IMG/VR virus record: IMGVR_UViG_3300010885_061525
Span: 1 to 64,000 of that record
Length of the DNA stretch: 64,000 nucleotides
Origin: a virus
Direction: 5' to 3' (one strand)
In this document: positions 14,479 through 22,730 of the stretch, one piece after another
Position numbering within the stretch: the stretch's first letter is position 1
Layout: each line of letters begins with the position of its first letter
Made by a program: the position numbers and the translations under genes
Notes under the pieces: generated by a model
Seen by the model: the letters and a program-made list of their open reading frames with translations, nothing else
The model's database searches: none
Told to the model about the DNA's origin: nothing

Positions 14479-15513
14479 ATGAAAATAGCCTTTATTAATA
14501 ACTTCTACAATTCGGGCGGTTCAACGCAAACTGCTTATGCTTTAGCTGCCGAACTTTGTTCAAATAATCAAATGAGTTTCTACGGGTTTTGGGATGGTCC
14601 ATACAGAGATAAATTCCAAAAATTGGGCAAGGCAAATCTTTTAAAGACTTCTAAAATTTGTGATGGCACATTGGAATTTGAGTACGGTGACGATTTAATC
14701 GAAATGCTAGAAAAAGAAGATCCTGATATTATCCATATATTTTTACCGGGTTTCCAAAACCCAAAATACCTCCCAAAACTTCCGCAGAAAGCAAAAAAGT
14801 TTGTAACTGTATTATGCGAACAGGAGATAATATTTGATCCAAATTTCTTTGATAAGGTCTTTTTTCAATCAAAACACCAAATTAAATTTTGTAAAAATCC
14901 AGAGAATTCTATATGTGTTAGGCCCAGCATAGAACTTGACTTTTCGGAAAAACCTCAAAGTAAAAACCCCGTATTAGCGAGGGTTTCAGCGTTCTGCTCA
15001 TCAAAATTAGTAGATCATACAATGCAATGCGCTTTTAACTCCATGAGTAGCAAATGGATAATAGCAGGGGAGATACAAAGCGTGGAGACGTATGACCAAA
15101 TAATGCGTATTAAAGAAAGCAATAAATTAACCAATGTTGGAATTGTGGCTAATATAAACGAAAGTTTAAAACGCAAAATTATAAGTAATTGTGATATATG
15201 GCATTATCCAACTTCAGGAGAGGTTTTCTGTTTTTCCATTCTTGAAGCTTTTGCGGCCAGAAAGCCTGTCTTATCGTATAAGAACGCAGCCATTCCTGAG
15301 TTGTTTGACTCCGATGAATGGTTGGCAGACGATATTGATGACCTAATAGAAAAAACGGGCCGCTTAATAAGAACTCATCCGTCTGAAAGAGATCTTATAG
15401 GAAAAAATAACTATGGGCTGTATCTTAAGAACTCCCAGCAAATATTCGCTAATAATATCCTTAGTGAATATAAAAAGGCCATGTCTCGAACCCAATCGGC
15501 TCAGTTGCTATAA
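14479..15513 (+). CDS. Glycosyltransferase, GT4-like
   Basis: The 344-residue product begins with a Rossmann strand (KIAFINNFYNSGGSTQTAYA), the usual opening of GT-B enzymes, followed by a DIIHIFLPGFQ acceptor-domain segment. The C-terminal domain carries WHYPTSGEVFCFSILEAFAA, then RKPVLSYKNAAIPELF, which is the nucleotide-sugar binding region of GT4 proteins with its E-x7-E-type spacing. Acceptor unknown. It is the first forward gene after the reverse island and ends ten bases before the ribonucleotide reductase, so it may share a transcript with it. Confidence 0.75.
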   Translation: MKIAFINNFYNSGGSTQTAYALAAELCSNNQMSFYGFWDGPYRDKFQKLGKANLLKTSKICDGTLEFEYGDDLIEMLEKEDPDIIHIFLPGFQNPKYLPKLPQKAKKFVTVLCEQEIIFDPNFFDKVFFQSKHQIKFCKNPENSICVRPSIELDFSEKPQSKNPVLARVSAFCSSKLVDHTMQCAFNSMSSKWIIAGEIQSVETYDQIMRIKESNKLTNVGIVANINESLKRKIISNCDIWHYPTSGEVFCFSILEAFAARKPVLSYKNAAIPELFDSDEWLADDIDDLIEKTGRLIRTHPSERDLIGKNNYGLYLKNSQQIFANNILSEYKKAMSRTQSAQLL

Positions 15514-15523
15514 TAGGTTCTAA

Positions 15524-17455
15524 ATGTATAAGAATAAAACGCTACCAACTCCGTATCAGCAGTTCATACATCTAAGTAGATATTCTAGATGGCTCTCAGA
15601 TGAAAAGCGAAGAGAAACATGGGAAGAGACTGTCGATAGATACTTTAACTTTTTTAAAGATCATCTCAAGTCTAATCATAGTTATAATTTAGATTCTAAA
15701 CTTGAAAATGAATTGCGTAACGCTATTCTCAATTTAGATATAATGCCAAGCATGCGGGCTTTAATGACAGCTGGTGAAGCTCTTAAAAGAGACAACACCG
15801 CTGGATATAACTGCTCATACGTCGCTGTAAATAATGTGCGCTCATTTGATGAGATCTTATACATACTGATGTGTGGAACCGGAGTTGGATTTAGTGTAGA
15901 AAGACAGTATGTTGAAAAGCTTCCAACAATTGCTGAAACGTTCTACATCTCTGATACGACTATCATTGTACAAGATAGTAAAGCTGGTTGGGCTAAATCG
16001 TTCAAGGAACTTGTCGCCCTACTTATTGGTGGGCAAATACCGAAGTGGGATCTCAGTAAGGTTCGTCTTGCTGGAGCGCGACTTAAAACTTTTGGTGGAA
16101 GAGCCTCGGGACCTGCTCCTCTTGATGACCTCTTCCGATTTACAATTGATGCTTTTAAAAAGGCTGCTGGAAGAAAACTCACTTCCATCGAATGTCATGA
16201 CATCGTTTGTAAGATTGCGGAAGTTGTCGTTGTTGGAGGTGTCAGAAGATCCGCTCTTATCTCTCTTAGTAATCTCACTGACGAAAGAATGCGAGACGCA
16301 AAAAGCGGAGCATGGTGGCACGAAAATCCACAACGCGCGCTTGCTAACAATTCAGTCGCCTATAAAGAAAAGCCTGAAATAGGAACGTTTATGGAGGAGT
16401 GGATCTCCTTATATAAAAGTAAAAGCGGAGAGCGAGGCATTTTCAATAGAGAGGCTTGCAAAAAAACCGTTGCTAAATTAGGCGACAGAAGAGATCCTAA
16501 TTTTGAATTTGGCACTAATCCATGTAGTGAGATTATTCTCAGAGACAAGGAGTTTTGCAACCTGTCAGAAGTCATAGTGAGAGCAAATGATACAGTTGAG
16601 ACACTAGCAAACAAAGTAAGATTGGCAACGATTCTTGGAACATTTCAGGCTTCGCTAACGTATTTTCCATATCTTTCAACCTCTTGGAAGAAAAACTGCG
16701 AAGAAGAGGCCTTGTTGGGAGTCTCACTTACAGGAATAACCGACAATGTCATGATGAGAGATTTAGAAACCATACCAAAAACATTGGATGATCTAAAAAA
16801 CATAGCCATATCGACCAATAAGTTCTTCTCAAAGGAGATTGGAATAAAGCAAGCCGCAGCTATTACCTGCGTAAAACCATCTGGAACAGTATCCCAACTT
16901 GTCGATGCTGCTTCTGGAATCCACGCTAGGCACAATAACTTCTATATAAGAACAGTTAGAGCCGACAAAAAAGACCCTCTGTGTAAAATGATGGTCGATG
17001 CAGGATTTCCATACGAGCCTTGTGTTTCTAAACCCGAGAACACTATGGTCTTTGCGTTCCCTACAAAATCGCCAGAAAAATGCATTACTAGAAATGACAT
17101 GACGGCTTTAGATCAATTAAAGCTTTGGGTTGCTTATCAAAGATATTGGTGCGAACATAAGCCTTCAGTTACTATAACTGTTAAAGAGCATGAATGGATG
17201 GAAGTAGGAGCATGGGTATACAGTCATTTTGATGAGATATCTGGAATATCATTCCTTCCTCACTCAGATCATTCATACAAGCAGGCTCCATATCAGGATT
17301 GCACGAAAGAGCAGTACGAAACAGCGCTTGCCAAAATGCCTAGCGGAATTGATTGGTCTAAACTTTCAGATTACGAATCTGAAGATAATACTAAGGGAAC
17401 TCAGACATACGCTTGCTCTGGTGATTCTTGTGAAGTTGTCGATTTATCAAACTAA
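15524..17455 (+). CDS. nrdJ: Class II (B12-dependent) ribonucleotide reductase
   Basis: The enzyme reduces ribonucleotides to deoxyribonucleotides using adenosylcobalamin. The 643-residue chain resembles the monomeric ribonucleoside-triphosphate reductase of the Lactobacillus leichmannii type rather than NrdA. Visible features: AGYNCSYVAVNNVRSFDEIL near residues 90-110 (a conserved redox Cys), CGTGVGFSVER, the active-site NPCSEIILRDKEFCNLSE near 331-348 (catalytic Cys and Glu), KPSGTVSQLV, and a C-terminal CX4C (CSGDSC, residues 631-636) that re-reduces the active site. No separate radical subunit is needed and none is seen nearby. With the dUTPase immediately after it, it supplies precursors for phage DNA. 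Confidence 0.92.
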   Translation: MYKNKTLPTPYQQFIHLSRYSRWLSDEKRRETWEETVDRYFNFFKDHLKSNHSYNLDSKLENELRNAILNLDIMPSMRALMTAGEALKRDNTAGYNCSYVAVNNVRSFDEILYILMCGTGVGFSVERQYVEKLPTIAETFYISDTTIIVQDSKAGWAKSFKELVALLIGGQIPKWDLSKVRLAGARLKTFGGRASGPAPLDDLFRFTIDAFKKAAGRKLTSIECHDIVCKIAEVVVVGGVRRSALISLSNLTDERMRDAKSGAWWHENPQRALANNSVAYKEKPEIGTFMEEWISLYKSKSGERGIFNREACKKTVAKLGDRRDPNFEFGTNPCSEIILRDKEFCNLSEVIVRANDTVETLANKVRLATILGTFQASLTYFPYLSTSWKKNCEEEALLGVSLTGITDNVMMRDLETIPKTLDDLKNIAISTNKFFSKEIGIKQAAAITCVKPSGTVSQLVDAASGIHARHNNFYIRTVRADKKDPLCKMMVDAGFPYEPCVSKPENTMVFAFPTKSPEKCITRNDMTALDQLKLWVAYQRYWCEHKPSVTITVKEHEWMEVGAWVYSHFDEISGISFLPHSDHSYKQAPYQDCTKEQYETALAKMPSGIDWSKLSDYESEDNTKGTQTYACSGDSCEVVDLSN

Positions 17456-17464
17456 GTAATTACT

Positions 17465-17902
17465 ATGAACATCAACATCAAATTTTTAGAAAACAATCTA
17501 CTTAAACAGCTTCCACTATACGCTACTGAAGGCTCTGCAGGTATGGATTTCTTCGCATGTGGCAATTACGAGCTTCTGCCAGGAGATGTTAGACTTATTA
17601 AAACGGGAATAGCAATGGAGATTCCCGAAGGATACGAGTTACAAATTCGTTCTAGAAGCGGACTGGCTCTTAAAAATAAAATATTTGTACTTAACGCTCC
17701 CGGAACTATTGATTCGGACTATCGTGGAGAGATAGGTGTAATAATTTGCAATGTCGGTCAGTATAGTTATAGAATTAATGAAGGGGATAGGGTCGCTCAA
17801 GGAGTTATATCTAAATATGATAAAGCTGAATTCAATTTAGTGGAAGAGGTTGGTAGCACATTGCGGTCTATAGGGGGTTTCGGGTCTACAGGATTGAAAT
17901 AA
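17465..17902 (+). CDS. dut: dUTPase (dUTP diphosphatase)
   Basis: The 145-residue protein has all five trimeric dUTPase motifs in order: GSAGMDFFA (motif 1), RSRSGLALKN (2), NAPGTIDSDYRGEIGVI (3, with the catalytic Asp), GDRVAQGVI (4), and the glycine-rich IGGFGSTG end (5). It hydrolyses dUTP to dUMP and pyrophosphate, keeping uracil out of DNA and feeding ThyX. It starts nine bases after the ribonucleotide reductase stop and is clearly in the same operon. Confidence 0.95.
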   Translation: MNINIKFLENNLLKQLPLYATEGSAGMDFFACGNYELLPGDVRLIKTGIAMEIPEGYELQIRSRSGLALKNKIFVLNAPGTIDSDYRGEIGVIICNVGQYSYRINEGDRVAQGVISKYDKAEFNLVEEVGSTLRSIGGFGSTGLK

Positions 17903-17916
17903 GTGTATAATACTCT

Positions 17917-18294
17917 ATGAGTTTAAGCGCAGAAAAATATGTTATTAAATATAAGATAGAACTGTTTAAACTCTACTCCGCTTTTTATTCGGGTCTTGAG
18001 TTAGATATAGCTCTATATGAAAAAACCGTAGACCAAGAGATGCAAAAAAGAGCTTGTTACTTAGCAGTATTATCTCATAAAAATAAAGATTTTGAATTAA
18101 ACTTTTCGCTAGATAAAGAAGTTGCTAGTTCTAAATCTGATGTCATATTATCTGATGAGTTATTTTCTGTGACGCTGTGTGAGGAGCAAGTTAAAATAGG
18201 CAACCTTAAACGAGCGGGAGATTTTTACATCAGCGATTCATCGGAAAAATTTAAAACTATACCTAAGTATAAAAAATATATAAGAATTATATAA
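17917..18294 (+). CDS. Unknown 125-residue protein
   Basis: A soluble, Lys-rich protein of no recognised family; the first half is helical and the last half has alternating strands (LFSVTLCEEQVKIGNLKRAG). There is no ribosome site before the ATG; instead TATAAT lies at 17906-17911, five bases from the start, which might mean a leaderless transcript or simple translational coupling to the dUTPase. It overlaps the next ATG by one base. Confidence 0.5.
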   Translation: MSLSAEKYVIKYKIELFKLYSAFYSGLELDIALYEKTVDQEMQKRACYLAVLSHKNKDFELNFSLDKEVASSKSDVILSDELFSVTLCEEQVKIGNLKRAGDFYISDSSEKFKTIPKYKKYIRII

Positions 18295-18647
18295 TGCCAA
18301 TATATCCATTTTATTGCGAAAAGTGTGGACATAATGAAGAATTGTTCTTGAAAATGAGCGATTTGAAGCCAGACGTTTGTCCTCAAAAGAATTGTAATGG
18401 AAAGTACATTCGTGACTTTTCTGGAATCAATGCGGTTATGGACTCTAAGCAAGCAAAGACTGTTGGAGATTTGGCTGATAAAAATACTGAAAGAATGGTC
18501 AAGGATGGATCTCTGCCTAAATCAGCATTGAACTGGGATTCTAATAAAAAAGAAATAAAGAAGAAGAAAAGACACGCTGCGGATATAGCTAAAATGACGC
18601 AGACTCAGAAGACTCACTATATAATGACCGGAGAAAAAAAGATATGA
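18294..18647 (+). CDS. FmdB-like zinc-ribbon protein
   Basis: The first 45 residues match the small zinc-ribbon domain of FmdB-type proteins: MPIYPFYCEKCGHNEELF, a second half DVCPQKNCNGKYIRDFSG, giving CX2C...CX4C. The rest is a basic tail with KKEIKKKKRHAADIAKM. Such ribbons bind zinc and are often called regulators, but function in phages is not established. ATGA overlap with the next gene. Confidence 0.65.
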   Translation: MPIYPFYCEKCGHNEELFLKMSDLKPDVCPQKNCNGKYIRDFSGINAVMDSKQAKTVGDLADKNTERMVKDGSLPKSALNWDSNKKEIKKKKRHAADIAKMTQTQKTHYIMTGEKKI

Positions 18648-18946
18648 GTATTAAATATTCCTCTATAGAGAAGGATGGATTTAACGCTAATATAGCTACA
18701 ATATATTGTGACTTAAGTGGTCTTAAGATGTTTGAGGTTATAATACGAGAATCGGAACGGGTAAATACTGTTGAGGCTCAATGGGAGGACTCCAACGGTC
18801 AAGTTAGTGGAAAACATGAGATTATTGGTAGTCTATATTGCAGTCCTATTGAAACAGTAAGTCAAAAAACTGCTATAATCAAAATATCAACAGATAAAAA
18901 AGATAATATCTTAATCAATAGATTGGTAATAAAAAAAATCAAATGA
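18644..18946 (+). CDS. Unknown 100-residue beta-rich protein
   Basis: Alternating hydrophobic residues (ANIATIYCDLSGLKMFEVII and QKTAIIKISTDKKDNILINR) suggest a small beta-sandwich or barrel. No signal, membrane segment or motif. It is coupled to its neighbours by ATGA overlaps on both sides. Confidence 0.5.
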   Translation: MSIKYSSIEKDGFNANIATIYCDLSGLKMFEVIIRESERVNTVEAQWEDSNGQVSGKHEIIGSLYCSPIETVSQKTAIIKISTDKKDNILINRLVIKKIK

Positions 18947-19281
18947 AATTTATAAGCGAAACTAGTCAAATGAGAGACGACTTTAAATCAACCAGTGTTT
19001 TTATAGGGACAGGAGGAATAGAAATAAAAGAGGAGAATTCAGCCGCAGCTAAATCCATCATTATGTCCTCGACAAATAAATTCTTTGTAAGATCCTCAAA
19101 AAGACAAAGAAGACTTTTTAATCCGCTTATCGACAAGATAGACCAAAAAAGCGTTTTAAGAACCGAGTTGGAGTTTGAGTTTAGAGAAGTTCCTAAAGAA
19201 TGCTACGATTCTTACGTTGAATTCTTAAAGACAAAACACAGTCTTATGCTAACAAGATCCGAATTATTTTCAAAGAGATAA
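18943..19281 (+). CDS. Unknown 112-residue protein
   Basis: The product has a glycine patch near the start (VFIGTGGIEIKEENS) and a basic central stretch (FVRSSKRQRRLFNPLIDK) that could bind nucleic acid. No family recognised. It follows the previous gene in ATGA overlap and is one base from the next. Confidence 0.5.
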   Translation: MKFISETSQMRDDFKSTSVFIGTGGIEIKEENSAAAKSIIMSSTNKFFVRSSKRQRRLFNPLIDKIDQKSVLRTELEFEFREVPKECYDSYVEFLKTKHSLMLTRSELFSKR

Positions 19282-19282
19282 C

Positions 19283-19540
19283 ATGAATAAAAATAAATTA
19301 TTAAAGCTAAAGAGATCTATTTTTTCAATAGTTAATGAGCAATGCACCGATGAAGATTCTCAGCTTTTGTCCTCCCATTTGGACAAGGCTATTAATGATT
19401 ACTTTAATCCAATTAAAACTATTCAAAAGACAAAAGGGTATCTAGCTCCAACTGGAGAAGAAAATATCAAAATTGAGTCTCTTGTAAGAACAAAGGGACA
19501 ATCCGAAAAAGCCGACAGTCTTATTGGAAAAGGTCCTTGA
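19283..19540 (+). CDS. Unknown 85-residue protein
   Basis: A small, polar, mainly helical protein (KLKRSIFSIVNEQCTDEDSQ ...). No motif recognised. Start ATG 19283 is one base after the preceding stop. Its stop overlaps the TTG start of the next gene. Confidence 0.45.
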   Translation: MNKNKLLKLKRSIFSIVNEQCTDEDSQLLSSHLDKAINDYFNPIKTIQKTKGYLAPTGEENIKIESLVRTKGQSEKADSLIGKGP

Positions 19541-19974
19541 ATCTAACAATAGATACATCGATTAGAATATCTTGGTTTCTTAAATTAAATAATGAGACTC
19601 TCATTTATAATAAGGCCACTGAAACTAATGATATTGCTGAATGGTCTAAAGTACAAAACGAATTGGGAGATGAGCATTTTCCAATAGCGATTGGGCTTGT
19701 ACTACTATCAATCAGTGGAGAAGTATTAAAATCAATAACCATTGGAGAAGGATCAAATAAATTCTTTTTCTCCAACAGAGTATCTTATTGTCTTGGAGAC
19801 AACTCTTCAAAAGAAGACTATGGAATAGGCTATTATGATAGCAGTACTGGTCTTGTTCAAATATCATGGTACGACCATGATTTAAATCCAATTCAGCTTG
19901 AAAGCAGAGATTTCGAAAAATGTCAGCATATGATGATACCAAAGACTATGATAGTATCTTCGTTCCAAAATTAA
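19537..19974 (+). CDS. Unknown 145-residue protein, TTG start
   Basis: The frame opens at TTG 19537, overlapping the preceding TGA; no ATG occurs early enough to give the full conserved-looking start (NLTIDTSIRISWFLKL). The sequence is mixed alpha/beta with aromatic residues (YGIGYYDSSTGLVQISWYD). It overlaps the next gene by 55 bases, long for this genome, so one of the two starts may be slightly wrong. Confidence 0.45.
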   Translation: MNLTIDTSIRISWFLKLNNETLIYNKATETNDIAEWSKVQNELGDEHFPIAIGLVLLSISGEVLKSITIGEGSNKFFFSNRVSYCLGDNSSKEDYGIGYYDSSTGLVQISWYDHDLNPIQLESRDFEKCQHMMIPKTMIVSSFQN

Positions 19975-20378
19975 AAATCCCAATTGACGCTCTTATCACA
20001 GAGAGCATAATAGACAACAAAATAAAATGGAAGGCTAAGGCGGGGGCTGAAATGACACGGCCCCTCGTTCCTTTTTGGCGAAAATCCATATGCAAAGATT
20101 ATCCTGAGCTTAAACAGCTTTCTGAAGAATACTCATTGGAGATATCTTATGTTAAAAATCTTCTTAAAATATTTAGCGCCACTACAGTGCTAGAATACGT
20201 TAAGGATAGAGGGATAATTACATTTAGATTTCTTCCTTTAGACAAACAGAAAACAGTTCTCTACAATCTATACCAAAAAGAATTAGACTTAATCGCAGGA
20301 CGCAAAGACAGAAAAGAAGTCGTTATTCCTAAAGAAAAAACGTTCTTTCGTCAGAGTAAAGGTTCTTCAATAATATGA
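19920..20378 (+). CDS. Unknown 152-residue protein upstream of recombinase
   Basis: A soluble, charged, mostly helical protein containing a possible helix-turn-helix (ELKQLSEEYSLEISYVKNLL) in the middle and a Lys-rich end (GRKDRKEVVIPKEKT). The ATGA overlap with the RecA-like gene suggests a role in recombination or replication. No family recognised. Confidence 0.5.
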   Translation: MSAYDDTKDYDSIFVPKLKIPIDALITESIIDNKIKWKAKAGAEMTRPLVPFWRKSICKDYPELKQLSEEYSLEISYVKNLLKIFSATTVLEYVKDRGIITFRFLPLDKQKTVLYNLYQKELDLIAGRKDRKEVVIPKEKTFFRQSKGSSII

Positions 20379-21355
20379 GCAAAACAGACTTAACTTTAGA
20401 AAACTTCCTAATCCCTATTTCCTCTCTAAAAGAAGAGCAGGGCAGAACTTTCAGGACTACTCTTTCACTAGACATTGCCTTATCAGGAGGAATTCCTGAA
20501 GGGTCAAGCGTGTTGATGAGCGGAAAACCAAAAGTTGGAAAGACAACTCTAGCACTGCATTACGTTCAACAATGTCATAGAGCAGATCCTACAAAAAAAG
20601 CATTTTTCTTTGATGTCGAAGGACGGTTAAGAACGGAGTTATTAGATTGCTTTCCAGACTTAAATAAAGAGAATATATCTATAGTCAGATCAAATGAGAA
20701 CAAGATATTAAGCGCTGAAGATTTCCTTAACTTATTATATCAAACTCTAAAGGATTTCCCTAAATGCATTTGTATATTGGATTCAATTGCGGCCTTATGT
20801 CCTGAAGCTGAATTGTCATCTAATATTGGTGACGGGGTAAAGATGGCGGGAACGGCAAGCTTGATGTATAAAATGTTTAGACGGGTAAGTCAGATATTGC
20901 CTGTTACACAAAGTACATTTGTTGCGCTAACTCATATGATCGCCAATCCAAATCCAGGCCCTGGTAAGAAGAGTTATGGCGTAGGAGGCAACGCTCCTCA
21001 ATATGGAGCTTCTGTATGGTTAGAGGGTGGTTGGAAGCAAGATATTGAAGACTCTAATAATAAAACGATTGGTCAGAATGCAAATTTTTATATTGTATCT
21101 TCCGCATTAGGCGCACCTGGAGCCAAAGTGGCCATTCCAATAATCTATGGAAAGGGCGTAGATGAAGTCATGGACGTCTTTAACTTGGCCTGTGAGTTTG
21201 GAATTATTAATAAATCGGGAGCTTGGTATGCAGTGCCCGGCAATAAAGACAAAATACAGGGACAGGCTGCCGTTATCGATTTTATTCGGAAGAATAAGGA
21301 TTTATACAACTCAATTTATGATCAAATTAGAGAAATGGCAATACCTAAAAAATGA
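20375..21355 (+). CDS. RecA/UvsX-like recombinase
   Basis: The 326-residue product has the RecA core: LDIALSGGIPEGSSVLMSG leading into Walker A GKPKVGKT (residues 50-57), a Walker B strand CICILDSIAAL near 127-137, THMIANPNPGPGKKS and the nucleotide-linked GNAPQYGASVWLE segment. It should form filaments on single-stranded DNA and drive strand exchange, supporting recombination-dependent replication and repair. The C-terminal domain of bacterial RecA is missing, as in phage UvsX proteins. Neighbours (nuclease, helicase, primase) agree. Confidence 0.9.
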   Translation: MSKTDLTLENFLIPISSLKEEQGRTFRTTLSLDIALSGGIPEGSSVLMSGKPKVGKTTLALHYVQQCHRADPTKKAFFFDVEGRLRTELLDCFPDLNKENISIVRSNENKILSAEDFLNLLYQTLKDFPKCICILDSIAALCPEAELSSNIGDGVKMAGTASLMYKMFRRVSQILPVTQSTFVALTHMIANPNPGPGKKSYGVGGNAPQYGASVWLEGGWKQDIEDSNNKTIGQNANFYIVSSALGAPGAKVAIPIIYGKGVDEVMDVFNLACEFGIINKSGAWYAVPGNKDKIQGQAAVIDFIRKNKDLYNSIYDQIREMAIPKK

Positions 21356-21750
21356 GAGTAAAATCAGTTAACAACCCAGATCAAATCATCACTTGGAATA
21401 CAAGAGAAAGCAATTGGCCTCAGAAAACAGAGTCTAGTTGCCGATCAAAGATACAGTTTCAAATTGGACAAATAATTAAAAAGAGATATCCGCTAGATCC
21501 TGTTCTAGAAGATATAACTATTCCCGACACAAGACTATCTTTAGACTTTTTTATACCGCATAGAAAGCTAGCTGTAGAAGTGCAGGGAGAACAGCACGAT
21601 CAAATGAATCCGTACTTTCATAAATCTAATGCGGAGTTTGAAGAACAAAAAGAAAGAGATGAGATGAAGCGATTCTTTTGCGAATTAAATAGCATAAAGC
21701 TATTAGAGATACGAACAGTAAAGGATGCAAACAAATATTTCTATGTCTGA
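21352..21750 (+). CDS. PD-(D/E)XK endonuclease-like protein
   Basis: The 132-residue protein contains LEDITIPDTRLSLDFFIPHR followed by KLAVEVQGEQH, matching the catalytic D...ExQ/K strands of DUF559/Vsr-like PD-(D/E)XK nucleases, with a later LLEIRTVKDANK. The helical start (SSCRSKIQFQIGQIIKKRYP) fits the same fold. In this position, directly after the recombinase, a role in processing recombination intermediates is likely. ATGA overlap upstream. Confidence 0.68.
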   Translation: MRVKSVNNPDQIITWNTRESNWPQKTESSCRSKIQFQIGQIIKKRYPLDPVLEDITIPDTRLSLDFFIPHRKLAVEVQGEQHDQMNPYFHKSNAEFEEQKERDEMKRFFCELNSIKLLEIRTVKDANKYFYV

Positions 21751-22222
21751 AGATCAACACGCTATTAAAACAAAGATAATAGATAAAATCCATGACATGC
21801 AAGGGTCAGTAAAGCTTAATTTTACAGTCCCTGAAGAAATAGATAATATCATAAATCTTAATAGATCCCAATTAAAAGCATTGGCAAGCGAAGAGCTTTC
21901 TATCAATTGCATACGTTTAGCTCAATATGCCCTTTTTATTAAAACAGAAATAAATAAGATAAGATCGGCAGAAGAGTGGTGTCAAGCTAATATAGACAGT
22001 ATATTAGGAAGAGAAGTTAGCAATACAAACGGGTATGGCTTGGCTGAAAAAAGCCTAATCATTAAAAGAAACGATCCTGTAGCTAAGGAATTGGAGCAAG
22101 CAAGGCTTCAATTCTCTACGAAGCTCAGGATGCTTGAGGATATAGATAGAAAGATAGAATTCTTAGCAAACTCACACAAGTCTTTATCAATAGAAAAAAG
22201 AGGATCATTCCATGATAGATAG
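21743..22222 (+). CDS. Conserved-type helical phage protein near UvsX
   Basis: Most of the 159 residues form long amphipathic helices (EELSINCIRLAQYALFIKTE, then EQARLQFSTKLRMLEDIDRK). The layout, with an early LAxEELSxNxxRLxQYAxF phrase, resembles small uncharacterised proteins encoded beside UvsX in other phages. I start at ATG 21743; an in-frame ATG at 21725 is possible. Recombination mediator or loader is a guess from context only. Overlaps the next gene. Confidence 0.5.
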   Translation: MSEDQHAIKTKIIDKIHDMQGSVKLNFTVPEEIDNIINLNRSQLKALASEELSINCIRLAQYALFIKTEINKIRSAEEWCQANIDSILGREVSNTNGYGLAEKSLIIKRNDPVAKELEQARLQFSTKLRMLEDIDRKIEFLANSHKSLSIEKRGSFHDR

Positions 22223-22730
22223 AAAAGAACAACTACAAAAAGCGATCATCACAAACGACATGAATTTAGTAGTGCAATTTTACGAATTTGTTTTTAGCGA
22301 AAAAGCCCCTAAGACAATAATCGAAAAGAAAGATAATTCAGTGGAGGTAATGAAGGATATAAGACGAGTTGTTGATCTTCTGTCTGGATATATAGTAGAG
22401 GGCGCGGCCCCTGCTAAAACAGAGGCTAAAAAGGCTGTAGCTAAATCTTCTCCAAAACCCAAAAAACAAGAAGTTTTAGCCTCGTCTGGCGATACGATAT
22501 TTATATCAAGCAAGGAGTTTGAACTTCCTGAAGACGGGATTCCCGAGTATGCCGAAATGATGAAAAAGCTTTCTAAAAGAAAGAAAACTACTAGAGAGCC
22601 GTATAGGCCAAAAATGATTCATTGCGATTCATGTAATAAAGAGTTCGACTACCATAAAGAGTATCCAGCTGGACAGCTAGAATCAGGACCAAATGCCAAA
22701 CCCAAATGCAACAACTGCAGGTCAAAGTAA
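22212..22730 (+). CDS. Zinc-ribbon protein upstream of helicase
   Basis: The 172-residue protein has a helical N-terminus, a Lys/Ala/Pro-rich linker near residues 67-90 (AKTEAKKAVAKSSPKPKKQ), and a C-terminal zinc ribbon IHCDSCNKEF ... PKCNNCRSK (CX2C...CX2C). The ribbon probably binds DNA or a replication protein. It overlaps the DnaB gene by 38 bases. Confidence 0.6.
   Translation: MIDRKEQLQKAIITNDMNLVVQFYEFVFSEKAPKTIIEKKDNSVEVMKDIRRVVDLLSGYIVEGAAPAKTEAKKAVAKSSPKPKKQEVLASSGDTIFISSKEFELPEDGIPEYAEMMKKLSKRKKTTREPYRPKMIHCDSCNKEFDYHKEYPAGQLESGPNAKPKCNNCRSK

Noticed and set aside
15524-17455. Class I NrdA-type ribonucleotide reductase
   Set aside because: The chain is shorter, has the C-terminal CX4C and class II-type NPCSEI context, and there is no NrdB-like subunit gene beside it.
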